From: Pseudomonas segetis
Lineage (GTDB): Bacteria > Pseudomonadota > Gammaproteobacteria > Pseudomonadales > Pseudomonadaceae
Assembly (NCBI RefSeq): GCF_900188155.1
Contig: NZ_FZOG01000003.1
Location: 496,001-560,000 of the forward strand
Direction: 5' to 3'
Length of the DNA: 64,000 nt
Shown in pieces: positions 7,471 through 15,636 of the stretch. The notes beneath the pieces are model-generated. The model did not search any database and was not told where the DNA came from. It worked only from the letters and a program-made list of their open reading frames with translations. Each line of letters begins with the position of its first letter. The first letter of the stretch is position 1. The translations under genes and the position numbers were made by a program.

Positions 7471-8223
7471 TTGAAATCATCGCCGTTGAACTCAGCTGAA
7501 AAATTCGATAGCTCACGCGCCAACGAATATGCCCGCCAGAGCCGCATTGCGCTCGCGGGTTACGACGCCTGCCAGGACTTGGCGGCTTGCATGCTGGCGG
7601 CAAGCCTGGGTAACGCCCAGCCCGCGAATATATTGGTCGTGGGGGCTGGCGGCACGGCGCAGGAGATTATTGCGATGGCGTCGCTGGAGCCGGATTGGCG
7701 TTTCACCGCTGTTGATCCGTCCGCGCCTATGCTGGAGGCCGCAGCGCAGCAGTTGAAGGCCAATAATCTGCTTGAAAGAACGAGCCTGCATCTTGGGCAT
7801 GTTGACGATCTGGGCGCAGACCAGGCGTATGACGCTGCAACCTTGATCGGCGTGCTTCATCATCTTGAGGGTGACAATGCGAAGCGCCAGATCCTGCAGT
7901 CAATCCGGGCTCACCTGAAACCGGGTGCGCCGCTGATAGTCGCGGGCAATCACTATGCCTATGCCAGCCAACCCCTACTGCTTGCCGCCTGGGGGCAACG
8001 CTGGCGACAGCATGGTGCCAGCGCCGATGAAGTGAAGGCCAAGCTCGGGAAAATCCTGCAAGGCGCTGACCCTCCGCACTCCGAAGCGGCCGTGCAACAG
8101 CTCCTGCATGATGCCGGGTTTGGCGATGCGACCCGCTTTTTCAGTAGCCTGTTCTGGAGCGCCTGGTTGACTTGCAAGGGTGCATTGAGCCGGCCATCTA
8201 CTCCAAGCGAGCATCGAGCTTAA
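7471..8223 (+). CDS. class I SAM-dependent methyltransferase
   Basis: 250 aa with a TTG start preceded by GGAGAA; no in-frame ATG fits. Rossmann methyltransferase motifs: ILVVGAGGTAQE (motif I, about residues 54-65), FTAVDPSAPML (acidic residue for SAM ribose), LIGVLHHLEG, and LKPGAPLIVAG. It resembles the methyltransferase type 11/12 small-molecule group; no substrate-defining motif was recognised. The AT-rich promoter region and the TTG start suggest acquired or weakly expressed DNA. Confidence 0.75.
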   Translation: MKSSPLNSAEKFDSSRANEYARQSRIALAGYDACQDLAACMLAASLGNAQPANILVVGAGGTAQEIIAMASLEPDWRFTAVDPSAPMLEAAAQQLKANNLLERTSLHLGHVDDLGADQAYDAATLIGVLHHLEGDNAKRQILQSIRAHLKPGAPLIVAGNHYAYASQPLLLAAWGQRWRQHGASADEVKAKLGKILQGADPPHSEAAVQQLLHDAGFGDATRFFSSLFWSAWLTCKGALSRPSTPSEHRA

Positions 8224-8227
8224 GTAA

Positions 8228-8926
8228 TTACTCCATTAAGTCTTCGACCAGGTATCGGTCGACAATTTGCGCAATCCCTGTCAATGCGGTACGAATTAAT
8301 TCCGGTTCTGTGCGGTAGCGTAACGGCGTGTATCCATAAGTGTTGGCGCCGTTGAACGCCGTGATCGGCTCACTGCGTTGCCAGATCAGTTCATTCCCGC
8401 GTGTCATTACACCGGTTACGATGATCGTGGGATAGACCACGCTGCTGAACCCTTGGGTCAGGGAAAATCCCCAGCTTGTAACAGTTAGCTGAATCTCTGC
8501 ATCAGCCTGCACAGTGTCATCGACGACCTTGAAATGATTCTTTGCGGCTAGTTGTTCCTCGAAGCTGTTTTTTACCAGCTCCCCTAAGTCGATATCAGAC
8601 GACTCCATGTTGTAAAGGATTGCGTCGACGGTCGACATCGATGCAAGTTTGCCAGCCTGCATACCTGCTGCAAAGCCTGCTCCGCTTAGAGCGGATGTGG
8701 CCAGGTTCGATGCCCCAGATGCCATACCTATACCTGCACCGACGCCTGCACCCAATGCTGCGCCCAAGGCTTGCTCGCGCCCTAGATAGCTTATCTCGGT
8801 GGGTTTCCACAAGACGGGAAGCACCTTGACCGTATTGATCTGGGAGCGGTACTCCTGTTTGAACTTCTGGTTGGTACACCCTGTAAAGAGCAGAACAGCC
8901 AATAACAGAACGATGACTCTTTTCAT
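8228..8926 (-). CDS. putative lipoprotein with glycine-zipper segment
   Basis: 232 aa. Residues 1-17 are a lipoprotein signal ending LLFTGC (Cys17), so the protein is probably lipid-anchored. Residues about 53-95 form a glycine/alanine-rich hydrophobic stretch (ALGAALGAGVGAGIGMASG and onward), like the glycine-zipper segments of outer-membrane lipoproteins. The C-terminal half is soluble and mixed. No function was recognised. It is convergent with the methyltransferase, only 4 bases away. Confidence 0.65.
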   Translation of the reverse strand: MKRVIVLLLAVLLFTGCTNQKFKQEYRSQINTVKVLPVLWKPTEISYLGREQALGAALGAGVGAGIGMASGASNLATSALSGAGFAAGMQAGKLASMSTVDAILYNMESSDIDLGELVKNSFEEQLAAKNHFKVVDDTVQADAEIQLTVTSWGFSLTQGFSSVVYPTIIVTGVMTRGNELIWQRSEPITAFNGANTYGYTPLRYRTEPELIRTALTGIAQIVDRYLVEDLME

Positions 8927-9118
8927 TAGCGACCCAGGATTTAAGGATTATGACCTTGTTATCGTCAGCGCCAGTGGTTTCTGAAGATTTTTGCTGTTCA
9001 CTCAGCAAGCGCAAAACGCTGCGCCCTAAGCTATAAACCCTATGCGCCAGCGGCTTTGGGCGCCAATGATTTTCATTTTGCGCCAGCGGTGATTTTCGCG
9101 GCGCTAGTTGATTCGCCA

Positions 9119-9139
9119 CCGCGCCCGTTGCAGGCGCGG
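9119..9139 (-). terminator. terminator-like hairpin after the CYTH-CHAD gene
   Basis: The inverted repeat CCGCGCC (9119-9125) / GGCGCGG (9133-9139), about 28 bases after the CYTH-CHAD stop. It has no T-run, so function is uncertain. Confidence 0.4.
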
Positions 9140-9166
9140 CTTGTCAGTGTTTGCAGCGGGCGCCGC

Positions 9167-10531
9167 TTATTTAACCAGTTGGCGCCAGGATTTTAGGCTG
9201 GCAACGGATATGGCTTGGGCTTTACGGGCATTGAGGCATTCTTCGTCGATGTCCCGCTGGGCCAATTCGCTGAGCTTGCTCAGTTCGCCGTACAGACGGT
9301 CAACTTCGGCAACGTCCAAGGTGCTGCGCGCCATCCGCAGCCATGCCAGCAGGCGTTCGATGCGCGGCAGTTGCTCCGCCAGGTCTTCTGGTTGCTGTTG
9401 ATAGCGCTTGAGTTGCAGGCTGGCGCCTTCTTCGGCGATCAGGGTTGGCAGCCAGTTGGCCAGTGGCGCGGCGCCTTGGCGATTACCACGGTTGTTGCGT
9501 TCAACCGTCCAGCTACGGGCCAACAGCCAGCGCGACAGGTTCAGCGATAACTGGCCCCAACGCTGGTTGTTGAGCTCTTCGGCAAACTGGGCTGGTGCGC
9601 TTGTGCGGGCTGCTTCATCCCACTGACCGGCGTGCAGGCGTGGGCGCCAGTCGTTCAGCAAGCTGTCGAGTATCTGGCGCAGGTCGCTGCTGCTGGCGCG
9701 TGGCGCCGCTTGGCCCAGGCTGCCGAGCAGGGCGCGCAGGTCGACCAGTTGTTCAAGCCAGTCGTTGAGCAGGCGCCAATGACCATTGAAGCGGTATTGC
9801 TCGGCCAGGCGCTGGCTGCTGGCGAGCAGGTGCCAGGCAATCGCACTAAAGGCATCATCAAGGCTCATTTCGCCCTTGAGTTCAGGGGCGGGCAAGCTCA
9901 GCGAGTAGCTGGCGGCATCGAATAAACGATAGCCGCGCTCGGCCTTGCTGATGTCGCAGGGCATCAAGGGCAGGTCTGCTGCAAGTTCAACTGCCAGTTC
10001 GAGCAGTGCCTCTGGCTCGCCTTGGCGCAGTTCGAGTTCCAGCTCGCAGATTTCTTCTTCTTTACCGTCGGCAATGACTTTACCGAGGTCCAGGGCGGCC
10101 TCGATGACCACTTTGCTTTTGCCACGGCCCCAGGCGATATCGGCCTTCTGGCGAGTAAAGTCAGTGGTGAAAATGGGTTTTAGCTGTTTTTTGTCGAGTT
10201 CGGCCAGCGCGGACGGCCAGCAGTTGTCATCCAGCTTTTTCAGATCAAGCTTGGCTTTGGTCAGGTGCCAGTCCCATTCATTGCGTTCCGACAGACCGGC
10301 TACACTTTGGCCACGGGTCTTGAGGGTTTGAATGATGGCTTCACCGTCTCGGCGCAAGCGTAAAGCGACCTTTGCTTGAGTCAGGTCACGAGCCGGGGTA
10401 TCAAAATATTGATTTAATAGCTCATGTTGCTCCCAGCCAGCTTTATTGCGCTTTTTCAGCAAGGGGTGAGCCCGCAGGGCTTCAAGGGTTTCGCGGCTGA
10501 CACGTAACTTAATTTCTGTTTCTTTGAGCAT
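9167..10531 (-). CDS. CYTH-CHAD domain protein, inorganic triphosphatase-like
   Basis: 454 aa from ATG 10531. The N-terminal CYTH domain (about 1-205) opens with ETEIKL, the ExExK motif (Glu4, Glu6, Lys8) that binds triphosphate and metal. It carries the expected basic strands (VALRLRRDGE, QTLKTRG) and the acidic ELELE strand. The C-terminal part (about 215-454) is an all-helical CHAD domain, associated with polyphosphate binding. The architecture equals E. coli YgiF, a tripolyphosphatase. It is divergent from a phosphate-uptake pair only 109 bases away, which fits a phosphate/polyphosphate role. The ribosome-binding site is weak. Confidence 0.85.
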   Translation of the reverse strand: MLKETEIKLRVSRETLEALRAHPLLKKRNKAGWEQHELLNQYFDTPARDLTQAKVALRLRRDGEAIIQTLKTRGQSVAGLSERNEWDWHLTKAKLDLKKLDDNCWPSALAELDKKQLKPIFTTDFTRQKADIAWGRGKSKVVIEAALDLGKVIADGKEEEICELELELRQGEPEALLELAVELAADLPLMPCDISKAERGYRLFDAASYSLSLPAPELKGEMSLDDAFSAIAWHLLASSQRLAEQYRFNGHWRLLNDWLEQLVDLRALLGSLGQAAPRASSSDLRQILDSLLNDWRPRLHAGQWDEAARTSAPAQFAEELNNQRWGQLSLNLSRWLLARSWTVERNNRGNRQGAAPLANWLPTLIAEEGASLQLKRYQQQPEDLAEQLPRIERLLAWLRMARSTLDVAEVDRLYGELSKLSELAQRDIDEECLNARKAQAISVASLKSWRQLVK

Positions 10532-10640
10532 GATGGTGCGTTTTACGCCTAGTATAATTTGTGACAGTCCGATGACCGTGCTGGCGAGCATAAGGTGCGA
10601 TCCGTATACTTGCCGCCTTCTTTAATCAGGGGTCCACCCT

Positions 10641-11318
10641 ATGCCAATCAATCCGTTTGTAAGCCTGTTCGGTCGTTCACCCATCGGCCCTATGCAGCAA
10701 CATATCGCCAAAGCCCACGAATGCGCGGCGAACCTTGTACCTTTTTTCGAAGCCGTTATGGCTGAAGACTGGGACAAGGTAGAACAGGTACAACAGGAAA
10801 TGGCGCGGCTTGAAAACGAAGCCGACAAGCTCAAAAAGAGCGTGCGCTTGCACTTGCCGAAAAACTTATTCCTGCCTGTGCCCCGTTCGGATCTGCTTGA
10901 ACTGCTCAGTGTACAGGACAAAATCGCTAACCGGGCCAAGGACATTGCAGGCTTGATGCTTGGCCGGCGCATGACCATTGCCGCATCGCTGCAGCCCGAG
11001 ATGCGCACTTATGTGCAGCGCTGTGTAGATGCCAGTGCCCAGGCGCTCAAGGCGATGAAAGAACTCGACTCGTTGCTCGAGGCCGGTTTCGGTGGCCGCG
11101 AGGCGACCCTGGTTGAGTCAATGGTCATGGAGCTTGAAGAAATCGAGCGCGAGACAGACGTGATGCAAGTGTCTGTTCGTCGTGCGCTGTTCAAACTGGA
11201 AAAGGATCTTCCTGCGGTCGATGTCATGTTCCTCTACAAAGTTATCGAGTGGCTCGGCGATGTAGCCGACCGCGCTGAACGTGTAGGTAACCGACTGGAA
11301 CAACTGCTGGCGCGCTAA
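10641..11318 (+). CDS. DUF47 / TIGR00153 PhoU-like Pit accessory protein
   Basis: 225 aa, all-helical, starting MPINPFVSLFGRSPIGPMQQH as is typical of the TIGR00153 family. It resembles PhoU and is nearly always encoded beside a low-affinity phosphate transporter, as here. The acidic helix EMARLENEADKLKKSVR corresponds to the PhoU metal-binding type motif (ExxxD). It probably tunes transport by the adjacent Pit protein on the cytoplasmic face. Confidence 0.9.
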   Translation: MPINPFVSLFGRSPIGPMQQHIAKAHECAANLVPFFEAVMAEDWDKVEQVQQEMARLENEADKLKKSVRLHLPKNLFLPVPRSDLLELLSVQDKIANRAKDIAGLMLGRRMTIAASLQPEMRTYVQRCVDASAQALKAMKELDSLLEAGFGGREATLVESMVMELEEIERETDVMQVSVRRALFKLEKDLPAVDVMFLYKVIEWLGDVADRAERVGNRLEQLLAR

Positions 11319-11356
11319 GCGTTAGTACTCTTTCTAGGAATGACGGAAATTTATTT

Positions 11357-12625
11357 ATGTCTTTGATTGCGGACTACGGCTTCGTGCTACTTGTCCTTGC
11401 CTGCCTTTTCGGTTTTTTCATGGCCTGGGGCGTCGGCGCGAACGATGTTGCCAATGCCATGGGGACCTCGGTCGGTTCACGTGCCCTGACCATTAAACAA
11501 GCGATTTTCGTCGCCATGATCTTCGAGTTCGCCGGTGCCTACCTGGCAGGCGGGCAGGTAACCGAAACCATCAAGAGCGGGATTGTCGATGCATCGATGA
11601 TCAGCCCCGGGTTGATGGTGCTTGGAATGATGTCCGCCTTGCTGGCGGCGGGCACCTGGCTGCTGGTGGCTTCGACCAAGGGCTGGCCGGTTTCGACGAC
11701 TCATTCGATTGTCGGCGCGGTTATTGGCTTTGCCGCTGTTGGTGTGTCCTTTGATGCCGTGCATTGGTCTGGCGTGATGCCGATCGTGGCCAGTTGGGTC
11801 GTGTCGCCGGTGTTGTCAGGCGTGGTCGCATTCGGTGTGTTCATGAGCGTGCAGAAACTGATCATCGACACGGATGAGCCCTTTGCCAACGCCAAGCGCT
11901 TTGTCCCGCTGTATATGTTCGCCACTGGCTTTATGGTCTCGATCATGACCATGACCAAGGGCCTCAAGCACATCGGCCTGAACCTCACCGCGGGTGAAGG
12001 CTTTATGCTTTCGGTCGCTGTCGGCGCGGTGGTAATGATCTTGGGCATCATCTTGCTCAGTCGGATCAAGATTGACGTTGAAGCCGATAAAGACTTCCAC
12101 TTTGCCAGTGTTGAGAAAGTGTTCGCGGTGTTGATGATCTTTACCGCTTGCTCCATGGCATTCGCCCACGGCTCCAACGATGTGGCCAACGCCGTTGGCC
12201 CGCTGGCCGCCATTGTCGGGGTGATCAACTCCGGCGGAGAAATGGTTGGTGCCAAGGCTGCGCTGCCAAGCTGGGTGTTGCTGCTTGGGGCGGTGGGCAT
12301 CGTTATCGGCCTGGCGACCTACGGCTACAAGGTTATCGCCACCATCGGCAAAGAAATCACCGAACTGACGCCAAGCCGTGGCTTTGCTGCTGAACTGGCC
12401 ACTGCAACCACAGTGGTGGGCGCTTCGGCCATAGGCCTGCCAGTATCGACCACTCATACCTTGGTCGGTGCGGTTCTGGGTGTTGGTATCGCCCGGGGTA
12501 TCGGCGCATTGAACCTGGGCGTGATAGGCAAGATCTTCATGTCCTGGCTGATCACCTTGCCGGTTGGTGCCGCGCTGTCGATTTTCTTCTTCTTTATCCT
12601 GCGCGCGATTTTTGGCGGCGCTTGA
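11357..12625 (+). CDS. pit: inorganic phosphate transporter, Pit family
   Basis: 422 aa integral membrane protein of the PiT/SLC20 family, made of two homologous halves. The paired signatures are GANDVANAMG (near residue 27) and GSNDVANAVG (near residue 275), each followed later by a STTHS / STTHT motif. About ten to twelve membrane segments are visible. Such proteins import metal-phosphate complexes with protons. It lies 38 bases after the DUF47 gene, so they form one operon. Confidence 0.93.
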   Translation: MSLIADYGFVLLVLACLFGFFMAWGVGANDVANAMGTSVGSRALTIKQAIFVAMIFEFAGAYLAGGQVTETIKSGIVDASMISPGLMVLGMMSALLAAGTWLLVASTKGWPVSTTHSIVGAVIGFAAVGVSFDAVHWSGVMPIVASWVVSPVLSGVVAFGVFMSVQKLIIDTDEPFANAKRFVPLYMFATGFMVSIMTMTKGLKHIGLNLTAGEGFMLSVAVGAVVMILGIILLSRIKIDVEADKDFHFASVEKVFAVLMIFTACSMAFAHGSNDVANAVGPLAAIVGVINSGGEMVGAKAALPSWVLLLGAVGIVIGLATYGYKVIATIGKEITELTPSRGFAAELATATTVVGASAIGLPVSTTHTLVGAVLGVGIARGIGALNLGVIGKIFMSWLITLPVGAALSIFFFFILRAIFGGA

Positions 12626-12634
12626 TAAGGCCTG

Positions 12635-12664
12635 GCCATCAACCCGCTAACCTGGGTTGATGGC
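12635..12664 (+). terminator. hairpin after pit
   Basis: An 11-base inverted repeat, GCCATCAACCC (12635-12645) / GGGTTGATGGC (12654-12664), right after the pit stop. On the plus strand it is followed by an A-run; the matching T-run precedes it on the minus strand. It is therefore not a canonical terminator in either direction but probably still stabilises the pit 3' end. Confidence 0.5.
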
Positions 12665-12887
12665 TAAAAAAACCGCATGGCCCCTCGGGTGCTACAACGC
12701 GAAGCTTGTCCACCTTTGCAAGTTCTATGGCCGATACTGGCTCAGCCACGCCGTGGCGGTTTCTGAGAACAGCAGTACGGCGCTCCCTGGGCTGCGTAAG
12801 CTTTGCCTTGCACCCTGAAATCAATTCGGTGGTTTAATCCTGGCAGGCGTTGCCTCTATGATGGGGGCTCGCAAGCGGAGGCTGGCC

Positions 12888-14054
12888 ATGAATCTACCGA
12901 GCTTTAAAGAGCAATTTGCCGCATTGATTGCCGCGCCGTCGGTGAGCTGCACCCAGGCCCATTGGGATCAGACCAACCGCGCGGTGATCGAGCTGTTGTC
13001 GAGTTGGCTGGAAAGCCTTGGCTTTGCCTGCGAGACGCAGGAAGTCACCCCAGGCAAATTTAACCTGCTCGCCAGTTATGGTTCCGGCCCAGGCGGCTTG
13101 GTGCTGGCCGGGCACAGCGACACCGTGCCTTTTGATGCCGCCCTGTGGCAGACCGATCCGCTGAGGCTGACCGAGGTCGATGGCCGCTGGCTGGGCCTTG
13201 GTTCGTGCGACATGAAAGGTTTCTTTGCGCTGATTATCGAGGCCGTGCAGCCATTGCTCGACCAGCCGTTCAAGCAGCCCTTGCTGATTTTGGCCACCTG
13301 CGACGAAGAAAGCTCGATGTCCGGCGCCCGTGCCTTGGCTGATGCCGGGCGACCACTGGGCCGAGCGGCGGTGATTGGCGAGCCGACAGGCCTGAAGCCG
13401 ATCCGCATGCACAAGGGCATCATGATGGAGCGCATCGATATCCTTGGCCAGAGCGGGCACTCCTCTGATCCCAGCCTGGGCCACAGCGCGCTGGAAGCCA
13501 TGCAGGCGGTCATGGGCGAGCTGCAACAACTGCGTAGACAGTGGCAGGCCGAGTACCACAACCCGCAATTCACCGTGCCCCAGCCCACACTCAATCTGGG
13601 CTGCATCCATGGCGGAGACAACCCCAATCGCATATGCGGGCAATGCTCGCTGGAGTTCGACCTGCGCCCGCTGCCCGGCATGCAGCCGGAGGTGTTGCGT
13701 GGGGCAATCCAGCAACGCCTGAAACCACTGGCCGAGCAGCATCAGGTCAAGATTGATTACGCACCCTTATTTCCCAGTGTGCCCCCATTCGAGCAAGCGG
13801 CCGATGCCGAGCTGGTGCGCCTGGCGGAACGCTTGACCGGCCATCAGGCTGCCGCAGTGGCGTTTGGCACCGAAGCACCTTATCTTCAGCAACTCGGATG
13901 CGAGACGCTGGTACTGGGCCCCGGAGATATCGATTGTGCCCACCAACCGGGCGAATTCCTGGAAATGTCACGTCTTGAGCCGACAGTACGTCTGTTACGT
14001 GAGCTGATTAAAAGCTATTGTTTGAACCCATCCAGCGAGCAGCCAAAACCTTGA
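12888..14054 (+). CDS. argE: acetylornithine deacetylase ArgE
   Basis: 388 aa from ATG 12888, with GCGGAGG upstream; an in-frame ATG at 12861 lacks such a site. M20 metallopeptidase family. Di-zinc site pieces visible: AGHSDTVPFD, GLGSCDMKGFFA and ATCDEESS; GQSGHSSDPSLGHSALEAM is the dimerisation-domain motif. It removes acetyl from N-acetylornithine in arginine synthesis. Its neighbour argA makes the first acetylated intermediate. Pseudomonads also have ArgJ for acetyl recycling, so this ArgE may be secondary or act on other N-acyl substrates. Confidence 0.88.
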   Translation: MNLPSFKEQFAALIAAPSVSCTQAHWDQTNRAVIELLSSWLESLGFACETQEVTPGKFNLLASYGSGPGGLVLAGHSDTVPFDAALWQTDPLRLTEVDGRWLGLGSCDMKGFFALIIEAVQPLLDQPFKQPLLILATCDEESSMSGARALADAGRPLGRAAVIGEPTGLKPIRMHKGIMMERIDILGQSGHSSDPSLGHSALEAMQAVMGELQQLRRQWQAEYHNPQFTVPQPTLNLGCIHGGDNPNRICGQCSLEFDLRPLPGMQPEVLRGAIQQRLKPLAEQHQVKIDYAPLFPSVPPFEQAADAELVRLAERLTGHQAAAVAFGTEAPYLQQLGCETLVLGPGDIDCAHQPGEFLEMSRLEPTVRLLRELIKSYCLNPSSEQPKP

Positions 14055-14233
14055 AGATCCTCTAAAAGGGCAACAAGCTGCTGCAACCAACCTGTATCAG
14101 GAGGAGCGTACGCGTGACGAAGTCTCAACTGCGACGATAAAACGGCAAGGCTTTGCTTTTTCATCTGTCTGGCGCCGCAAACGTCTAGCGCGCCGTGTTC
14201 TGCGTCATGTACTCGACTCACAGGTTTTAGGGA

Positions 14234-15532
14234 ATGCACGATTACGTCAACTGGTTGCGTCACGCTTCACCTTATATCAACGCCCACCGGGACTGCACAT
14301 TCGTTGTGATGCTGCCCGGCGACGGCGTTGCCCATGCAAATTTCGGCAATATCGTTCATGACTTGGTGCTGTTGCACAGCTTGGGCGTGCGCCTGGTGCT
14401 GGTCCACGGTTCGCGCCCGCAAATTGAGGCGCGGCTCAACGCACGCGGGCTGACACCGCACTTTCATCGCGACCTGCGCATCACCGACAGCCCGACGCTG
14501 GAATGCGTGATAGATGCTGTTGGCCAACTGCGTATCGCCATTGAGGCACGCCTGTCGATGGACATGGCTGCCTCGCCGATGCAGGGTGCTCGCTTGCGCA
14601 TTGCCAGCGGCAACTTCGTCACGGCGCGGCCGATTGGCGTGGTCGATGGCGTGGATTATCACCATACCGGCGAGGTGCGGCGTATCGACCGCAAGGGTAT
14701 TGGTCGCTTGCTGGATGAGCGCAGCATTGTCCTGCTCTCGTCGCTGGGCTATTCACCGACCGGGGAGATTTTCAACCTGGCCTGTGAAGATGTCGCCACG
14801 CGCGCCGCGATTGACCTGTCTGCCGACAAGCTGATCCTTTACAGCCCGGAACAAGGTTTGCTCGATGAAGACGGCAAGCTGGTGCGTGAACTCTTGCCGC
14901 AACAGGTGCCAGCCTATGTGCAGCGCCTTGGCAGTAATTATCAGGCTGAGCTGCTTGATGCGGCCGCCCAGGCCTGCCGTGATGGTGTGAGGCGCACCCA
15001 TATTGTCAGCTATATCGAAGACGGCGCGCTGCTCAACGAGTTGTTCACCCGCACGGGCAACGGCACCCTGGTTGCGCAAGAGCAGTTTGAGTCGATCCGC
15101 GAGGCGACCATTGAAGATGTCGGTGGCTTGATCGAGCTTATCAGTCCGCTGGAGGATCAGGGCATTCTGGTGCGGCGTTCGCGTGAGGTGCTTGAGCGTG
15201 AAATCGAGCAGTTCAGTATCGTTGAGCGCGAAGGGCTGATCATCGCCTGCGCCGCGCTCTACCCAATTGCGGATTCCGATTACGGCGAGCTGGCGTGCCT
15301 GGCGGTCAATCCAGCCTATCGCCACGGTGGTCGCGGCGATGAGCTGCTTGAGCGTATTGAAGAGCGGGCGCGGGCCCTGGGCCTGAAAAACCTGATGGTG
15401 CTCACCACGCGAACCGCTCATTGGTTCCGCGAGCGCGGCTTCAGCCCTAGCGGTGTCGAGCGCCTGCCAGCGGCAAGGGCCTCGCTGTATAACTTCCAGC
15501 GCAACTCCAAGGTGTTTGAAAAGCCGCTGTGA
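14234..15532 (+). CDS. argA: N-acetylglutamate synthase ArgA
   Basis: 432 aa, the classical two-domain ArgA. The N-terminal amino-acid-kinase-like domain (about 1-280; LVLVHGSRPQIEARL and the LSSLGYSPTGEIFNL block) binds arginine for feedback inhibition. The C-terminal GNAT acetyltransferase domain (about 290-432; LACLAVNPAYRHGGRGDELL, the acetyl-CoA loop) carries the activity. It makes N-acetylglutamate, the first step of arginine synthesis. It follows argE by 179 bases. Confidence 0.95.
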   Translation: MHDYVNWLRHASPYINAHRDCTFVVMLPGDGVAHANFGNIVHDLVLLHSLGVRLVLVHGSRPQIEARLNARGLTPHFHRDLRITDSPTLECVIDAVGQLRIAIEARLSMDMAASPMQGARLRIASGNFVTARPIGVVDGVDYHHTGEVRRIDRKGIGRLLDERSIVLLSSLGYSPTGEIFNLACEDVATRAAIDLSADKLILYSPEQGLLDEDGKLVRELLPQQVPAYVQRLGSNYQAELLDAAAQACRDGVRRTHIVSYIEDGALLNELFTRTGNGTLVAQEQFESIREATIEDVGGLIELISPLEDQGILVRRSREVLEREIEQFSIVEREGLIIACAALYPIADSDYGELACLAVNPAYRHGGRGDELLERIEERARALGLKNLMVLTTRTAHWFRERGFSPSGVERLPAARASLYNFQRNSKVFEKPL

Positions 15533-15567
15533 GGCTGTGTTGGTTAGCCGTTGCAGTGGTAGCGTCA

Positions 15568-15600
15568 TCCACCCTACAGGGGTAATGCCTGTAGGGTGGA
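15568..15600. terminator. bidirectional hairpin between argA and the permease
   Basis: A perfect 13-base inverted repeat, TCCACCCTACAGG (15568-15580) / CCTGTAGGGTGGA (15588-15600), with a 7-base loop. It lies between convergent genes and so could end both transcripts. Similar GTAGGGTGGA palindromes are scattered through many proteobacterial genomes, so it may also be a dispersed repeat. Confidence 0.6.
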
Positions 15601-15636
15601 CAACGCACCGATGTCCAGGCCACCACTGGCGTCGGG

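Noticed and set aside
9044-9089. Direct repeat of GCGCCAGCGG, 36 bases apart
   Set aside because: Too short and in a GC-rich gap with many GCGCC strings; chance cannot be excluded and no dyad of REP type is formed.
11816-12457. 213-codon open frame on the minus strand
   Set aside because: Antisense to pit, with a His/Asp-rich low-complexity composition typical of shadow frames.
12639-12824. 61-codon open frame on the minus strand between pit and argE
   Set aside because: Overlaps the hairpin, has no convincing ribosome-binding site and no recognisable features.
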